Shown: positions 5,694 to 8,035 of the stretch, piece after piece | How positions within the stretch are numbered: the stretch's first letter is position 1 | How the letters are laid out: every line of letters starts with the position of its first letter | Source: Phycisphaerae bacterium | GTDB taxonomy: Bacteria; Planctomycetota; Phycisphaerae; Phycisphaerales; Phycisphaeraceae | Direction of reading: 5' to 3' | DNA length: 8,035 nt | Assembly: GCA_002688155.1 (NCBI GenBank) | Contig: NZCH01000002.1 | Coordinates: 1-8,035 of the forward strand | The notes under the pieces: model-generated | What the model was told of the DNA's origin: nothing | Database searches by the model: none | What the model saw: only the letters and a program-made list of their open reading frames with translations | Made by a program: the position numbers and the translations under genes

Positions 5694-5880
5694 TTGGACA
5701 ACCTGGCGACGGTTTTAACGCCAAACGGGACCGCCGGGGCCAGGTTAATCGATCCATCGTCCCGGTCAGCGATTGTACGCCCGACGGCAGGGCGGTGTCC
5801 GCCGGATCACAGATCGCGCACAAGTGGCCCTGCACCGCGAACCGCTGGGCGGACGTGGTGCAGGCGCTGTCGGACCGCAT
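5690..5880 (-). pseudogene. Possible frame-disrupted gene upstream of nadD
   Basis: From an ATG at 5880 the minus strand reads with very high third-position G+C to about 5778. It contains cysteines in RFAVQGHLCAICDPADT, and the same frame upstream of the ATG has CPYTRC. Around 5775-5780 the coding character moves to the next frame, which reads RTIADRDDGSINLAPAVPFG and ends with TGA at 5690, overlapping the micro-ORF start. A single indel near 5778 would join the two parts. No Shine-Dalgarno is seen. The plus strand opposite also has a codon-rich frame ending at 5890, so strand assignment is uncertain. It could equally be a GC-rich promoter region with no gene. Confidence 0.22.
5772..5801 (-). 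promoter_or_regulatory. Candidate promoter for the micro-ORF/nadD operon
   Basis: On the minus strand CGGACA (5801-5796) is separated by 18 bases from TACAAT (5777-5772), matching 4/6 and 5/6 of consensus. A start near 5765 would leave a leader of about 70 bases to the micro-ORF. This reading competes with the idea that the same bases belong to a broken gene. Confidence 0.3.
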
Positions 5881-5954
5881 TGCGGTGTGACAGCGGGTGT
5901 AGGGGCATCGCCTGAAATCAGATGACGGTGACCGTCACGACCTGCCGCGGGCGA

Positions 5955-5966
5955 CTTTGCTATCCT
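5955..5966 (+). promoter_or_regulatory. Extended -10 promoter of nuoC, leaderless arrangement
   Basis: CTTTGCTATCCT contains an extended -10 (TG-c-TATCCT, hexamer 5961-5966) ending exactly 8 bases before the ATG at 5975, so the mRNA should begin at or next to the start codon. There is no Shine-Dalgarno. The first 8 bases match the amidohydrolase promoter at 1382-1389. No clear -35 is seen, as is common with extended -10 promoters. Confidence 0.5.
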
Positions 5967-5974
5967 GCCGCGTC

Positions 5975-6544
5975 ATGCCAGCGCTTAACCTTGACCATCC
6001 AACTCTGCCAATCGTCAAGCAGAAATTCCCGCAGGTTCGCCTGCTCGCGACAGAATTCCGTGCGCAGACGACACTGGTAGTGCCTTCCGATCATTTGCAT
6101 GATGTGATGCGGTTTCTGCGTGACGATGAGCGATGTGCGTACAACTTCCTGACGTACGTTACGGGTGTCGATTATCTGCGTTACCCGCAATCGCCTGACG
6201 CAGGCGGGGCGGCGGGGCGGTTTGCCGTCGTTTACCTGCTGGTAAGTCACACGCACAATCTTTATCTGACGGTCAAGTGCATGCTCAACCCGTCTGGCGA
6301 CACGTCGGGCATCAACGACGACCCGAGTCTGCACGTTGATTCCATTACTGATCTTTGGCCCGGTGCCGAATGGCAGGAACGGGAAGTCTTTGACATGTTC
6401 GGCATTCGCTTCGATCACCATCCGGACCTGCGCCGCATTCTCACGTGGGAAGAGTTTCCCGCCCACCCGCTGCGCAAGGACTATCCCCTGATCGGCCGCG
6501 GTGAACGCGAGCACTACAAGGTCGTCCATCGCGACGACGCGTGA
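5975..6544 (+). CDS. nuoC: NADH-quinone oxidoreductase subunit C
   Basis: The 30-kDa-type subunit of respiratory complex I, part of the peripheral arm at the cytoplasmic face where it supports electron transfer to quinone. The family signature is intact: WPGAEWQEREVFDMFGIRF with EREVFDMFG at 135-143, followed by HHPDLRRIL and a PAHPLRKDYPL ending. The N-terminal half (VVPSDHLHDVMRFL, YNFLTYVTGVDYL) matches the usual subunit C layout. The length of 189 residues is normal, and it is not fused to NuoD. I chose the ATG at 5975 because homology starts there and an extended -10 box sits 8 bases upstream; the in-frame TTG at 5957 lies inside that promoter. The genes on both sides are not nuo genes, so this copy stands apart from the usual nuoA-N operon. 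Confidence 0.93.
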   Translation: MPALNLDHPTLPIVKQKFPQVRLLATEFRAQTTLVVPSDHLHDVMRFLRDDERCAYNFLTYVTGVDYLRYPQSPDAGGAAGRFAVVYLLVSHTHNLYLTVKCMLNPSGDTSGINDDPSLHVDSITDLWPGAEWQEREVFDMFGIRFDHHPDLRRILTWEEFPAHPLRKDYPLIGRGEREHYKVVHRDDA

Positions 6545-6547
6545 AAC

Positions 6548-6563
6548 AGCCGCTCGCGGCTTT
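6548..6563 (+). terminator. Short GC hairpin behind nuoC
   Basis: AGCCGC (6548-6553) and GCGGCT (6556-6561) are perfect inverted arms beginning 4 bases after the nuoC stop, followed by TT. The two-base gap means the real loop takes the innermost pair as well. The stem is short and the T-run minimal, so this is a weak terminator at best. Confidence 0.3.
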
Positions 6564-6691
6564 GTACGCCCCGATAATCCACGCAGATCGCGAATCTGGT
6601 AGCGGCTGGCCCTGCGCACTCATACACCCCCTGGATCGTGCCGATATCAACGATGGCAGCGATTGTGACACACGAGATAAGGAGCACGGTG

Positions 6692-7075
6692 ATGGCTGAC
6701 ACGACCGCAGGCGCAATTGAGAATGCACCCACCGATGATCAGCGCACCACGTTCCAAGTGGCCGCCAACGGTCATATCGACGCCGTGGTGATCGATCGTT
6801 TCAATAAGCCGATCGAGAAATTGATCGATCCGCAGCCGCTCAACTCCAGCGGCGGGGGGCTGGCGATCGGTACGAGAAGTGCGGTCAAGCCCGGATCGAT
6901 TCTTTGCATCACCATCCAGGCCGCGGGGCCTGACAGTCAACCGCATGAGCCTCTTTACGTGCAAGTCAGTGACGACCACGACTGGCTGGACGGGCAACAC
7001 ATGTTGCAATGCACGCTGGTTAAAGGTGAAATCCCGGCGGAGCTCACCTATAATTGGCGAGCTCAGGCTGCCTGA
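6692..7075 (+). CDS. PilZ-like domain protein lacking the RxxxR arm
   Basis: A 127-residue protein. Residues 47-61 (DPQPLNSSGGGLAIG) carry an N51-x-S53-x-x-G56 motif, the second half of the PilZ c-di-GMP site. The following strands (PGSILCITI, EPLYVQV, GQHMLQCTLVKGEIPAEL) fit the PilZ beta-barrel. The arginine motif (RxxxR) expected before the barrel is absent, so c-di-GMP binding is doubtful; it may bind a partner or another ligand. No signal peptide or membrane segment. The ATG at 6692 has an excellent Shine-Dalgarno, TAAGGAG at 6678-6684, 7 bases upstream; a GTG at 6689 is in frame but worse spaced. A canonical PilZ gene follows after 18 bases, so the two are probably one operon. Function is otherwise unknown. 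Confidence 0.65.
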   Translation: MADTTAGAIENAPTDDQRTTFQVAANGHIDAVVIDRFNKPIEKLIDPQPLNSSGGGLAIGTRSAVKPGSILCITIQAAGPDSQPHEPLYVQVSDDHDWLDGQHMLQCTLVKGEIPAELTYNWRAQAA

Positions 7076-7093
7076 CCATTTGCAGGGACGCGA

Positions 7094-7402
7094 ATGCCAA
7101 AGCCAAACATCCCATCAACGGATCGCCGCGATGCGGCTCGCATTGAGCCGCCCGGCATCATGCACATTGATGCCGAGCATCAGGGCGAACCGATCGCCGA
7201 TGCGCAGATTCTTAACATCTCCCGTCACGGGGTGGCACTGCGGTGCTCGAACGTGTTTGTTCCCGGTGAACGGATCTCGTTTTCCGTCAACCGCGGCGTG
7301 GCGCCCGTGCTGGCGCGCGTGCTCGCGTGCGAACCGATGGAAGACGGCTGGTTCCGCCTGCGTTGCCGGTGCATCCTCGGCGGGTTCGATATTTCTGATT
7401 GA
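7094..7402 (+). CDS. PilZ domain protein, probable c-di-GMP receptor
   Basis: A 102-residue single-domain PilZ protein. Both binding motifs are present: R12-D-A-A-R16 (RxxxR) in the N-terminal arm and N41-I-S43-R-H-G46 (D/NxSxxG) at the start of the barrel, followed by barrel strands (VALRCSN, GERISFSV, VLARVLACE, WFRLRCRC). PilZ proteins bind cyclic di-GMP and pass the signal to partners controlling motility, exopolysaccharide or secretion; the partner here is not evident. The ATG at 7094 has AGGGA at 7084-7088. It lies 18 bases downstream of the PilZ-like gene, suggesting a co-expressed pair that might heterodimerise. No diguanylate cyclase or phosphodiesterase lies in the window. Confidence 0.85.
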   Translation: MPKPNIPSTDRRDAARIEPPGIMHIDAEHQGEPIADAQILNISRHGVALRCSNVFVPGERISFSVNRGVAPVLARVLACEPMEDGWFRLRCRCILGGFDISD

Positions 7403-7407
7403 TCCTG

Positions 7408-7727
7408 GTGAAACGTCACGATCGGTTCCTTCCCGGTCCTGGCCTATGGTAGTGCTTGCCGCGTTGGCAGCCTCACCTATACGCCGGGCCCGAGCCTTCC
7501 ACCGTCCCCGAACCGGCCCCCGGACTATTCGCGCTATCAGCCTTGGGCACAGCAGGGCGGAGGCGTCGGGCCTGAATCCCTCGTGCCATTCGGCCAGCAA
7601 GACAACCCGCTCCCCAGCGCCTATGCACCAACACGCGCAACAAAACCCCGGCGTGTACCGGGGCCGGTGGGTGTTCAGGGTGCCGGCCAATCACACACCT
7701 CGGTTGCGAAGCAGTGCACAGCGCTGC
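7408..7727 (+). pseudogene. Frame-disrupted proline/glutamine-rich reading frame, possibly an exported protein
   Basis: A frame open from 7412 has no ATG but looks coding: it reads FPVLAYGSACRVGSLTYTPG, then PNRPPDYSRYQPWAQQGGG and VPFGQQDNPLPSAYAP. Just upstream in another frame GTG 7408 begins MKRHDRFL, which soon meets a stop at 7450. Removing one C from the CCC at 7432-7434 would join the two into a basic start, a short hydrophobic run and GSAC, somewhat like a lipoprotein signal. No convincing Shine-Dalgarno is visible. The open frame runs on past 7727 antisense to the dockerin-like gene, where it stops looking like protein. It could be a decayed gene, a gene hit by a sequencing indel, or a chance frame in GC-rich DNA. 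Confidence 0.27.
7642..7663 (-). terminator. Intrinsic terminator of the dockerin-like gene
   Basis: Read on the minus strand, CCCCGG (7663-7658) pairs perfectly with CCGGGG (7651-7646) across a 6-base loop, and TTTTG follows at once. The hairpin begins 64 bases after the TAA of the dockerin-like gene. On the plus strand no T-run follows, so it works in one direction. Confidence 0.6.
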
Positions 7728-8035
7728 TTACCCGGCAAAACGTGCTGCCCCCACCTGGGTGTGGTCAATCGCGACGGGACCCTGTCGAACCGATCTGTTC
7801 TCGTCAAACTGAATCAGTAGCGGACTCACATCGGCGAACACGTCATGCATTTGGGCATCGGCGGGCCCGGCAGATCCCTGCTGCACCGGCGGGGCGAGCA
7901 GCGGGTTGAGGAATGCGACGATGTCGGCCGGGTCACTGCGCGGTCCGGCCGTCGCGTCGGCAACAAGTGCGGTACCGGTAAAGCCGGCCAGGAACCTGAT
8001 GATCAGCAGCCCGTCGGTGAGCGCCATTACCGAGC
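7728..8035 (-). CDS. C-terminal end of a dockerin-like calcium-repeat protein (5' end outside window)
   Basis: Only the last 101 codons are in the window; the frame continues past 8035, and the in-frame ATG at 8027 lies inside the repeat. The visible part begins SVMALTDGLLIIRFLAGFTG, closely like the second half of a dockerin/EF-hand type repeat whose calcium loop (DxDGNG) would be just outside. ALVADATAGPRSDPADIVAFL then fits the usual repeat ending. Such repeats usually close large secreted or surface proteins and mediate calcium-dependent folding or docking. Here about 58 further residues follow (from about LLAPPVQQG, including FADVSPLLIQFDENR), which is unusual because the repeat is commonly C-terminal. 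Codon use stays strong to the TAA, so the tail is real coding sequence. A terminator lies downstream. Confidence 0.7.
   Translation of the reverse strand, partial: SVMALTDGLLIIRFLAGFTGTALVADATAGPRSDPADIVAFLNPLLAPPVQQGSAGPADAQMHDVFADVSPLLIQFDENRSVRQGPVAIDHTQVGAARFAG

Noticed and set aside
5348..5915. Two long plus-strand frames opposite the start of nadD
   Set aside because: Both mostly overlap nadD in antisense. The part beyond nadD (5748-5890) has high third-position G+C, so I kept it as a doubt in the frame-switch finding, but no start codon with a ribosome-binding site supports a gene.
5960..6619. 219-codon frame antisense to nuoC
   Set aside because: Opposite an unmistakable nuoC; composition typical of an antisense shadow and no ribosome-binding site.
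6790..6830. Cluster of GATCGAT-type palindromes inside the PilZ-like gene
   Set aside because: The repeats fall on Ile-Asp-Arg/Glu codons of a reading frame that is otherwise well supported; spacing is irregular and they look like codon-usage coincidence.
6879..7820. 313-codon plus-strand open frame crossing both PilZ genes
   Set aside because: It is out of frame with two motif-bearing genes that have good Shine-Dalgarno sequences; its product is Arg/Ser/Pro-rich and shows no domain.

Overview
This 8,035-base window is a GC-rich bacterial chromosome segment (about 60% G+C by eye) carrying ordinary housekeeping genes in short, strand-switching transcription units. The best guess for the source is a member of the Planctomycetota, perhaps Phycisphaerae-like. 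This is inference from the scrambled gene order, an nuoC away from other nuo genes, a pair of PilZ-type proteins and a dockerin-like calcium-repeat protein. None of these is diagnostic, since dockerin-like repeats also occur in Gammaproteobacteria. No rRNA, tRNA, CRISPR array, insertion sequence or phage gene was seen.

Left part (1-2588, + strand). The window opens inside a PA-domain M28 zinc peptidase gene. A non-coding interval of about 430 bases follows, holding a stem-loop, a near-palindromic operator-like element and two candidate promoters. Next come an amidohydrolase of the Amidohydro_2 family and, 10 bases later, an unrecognised 51-residue protein.

Centre (2609-4558). A Fur-family regulator on the minus strand is transcribed away from homoserine dehydrogenase (hom) on the plus strand. 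Their promoters share a short interval. The Fur protein has lost most residues of the usual metal sites.

Right centre (4568-5974, minus strand). A tight operon runs from a 30-codon micro-ORF to nadD (NAD biosynthesis) to a receiver-like protein with a degenerate phosphoryl-acceptor pocket. Each junction is an ATGA overlap. Upstream of the micro-ORF is a stretch whose coding signal seems to change reading frame, possibly a broken gene.

Right part (5975-8035). A solitary nuoC (respiratory complex I) is followed by two PilZ-type genes arranged as a pair; only the second has both c-di-GMP-binding motifs. Next is a frame-disrupted proline-rich reading frame. Last is the 3' end of a dockerin-like gene on the minus strand, with a clear intrinsic terminator behind it.

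No wholly new multi-gene system is evident. The most interesting signals are regulatory: two genes (fur and nuoC) have a -10 box exactly 8 bases before a start codon with no Shine-Dalgarno sequence, which points to leaderless mRNAs; there is a metal-site-poor Fur; and a pseudo-receiver is translationally coupled to nadD.
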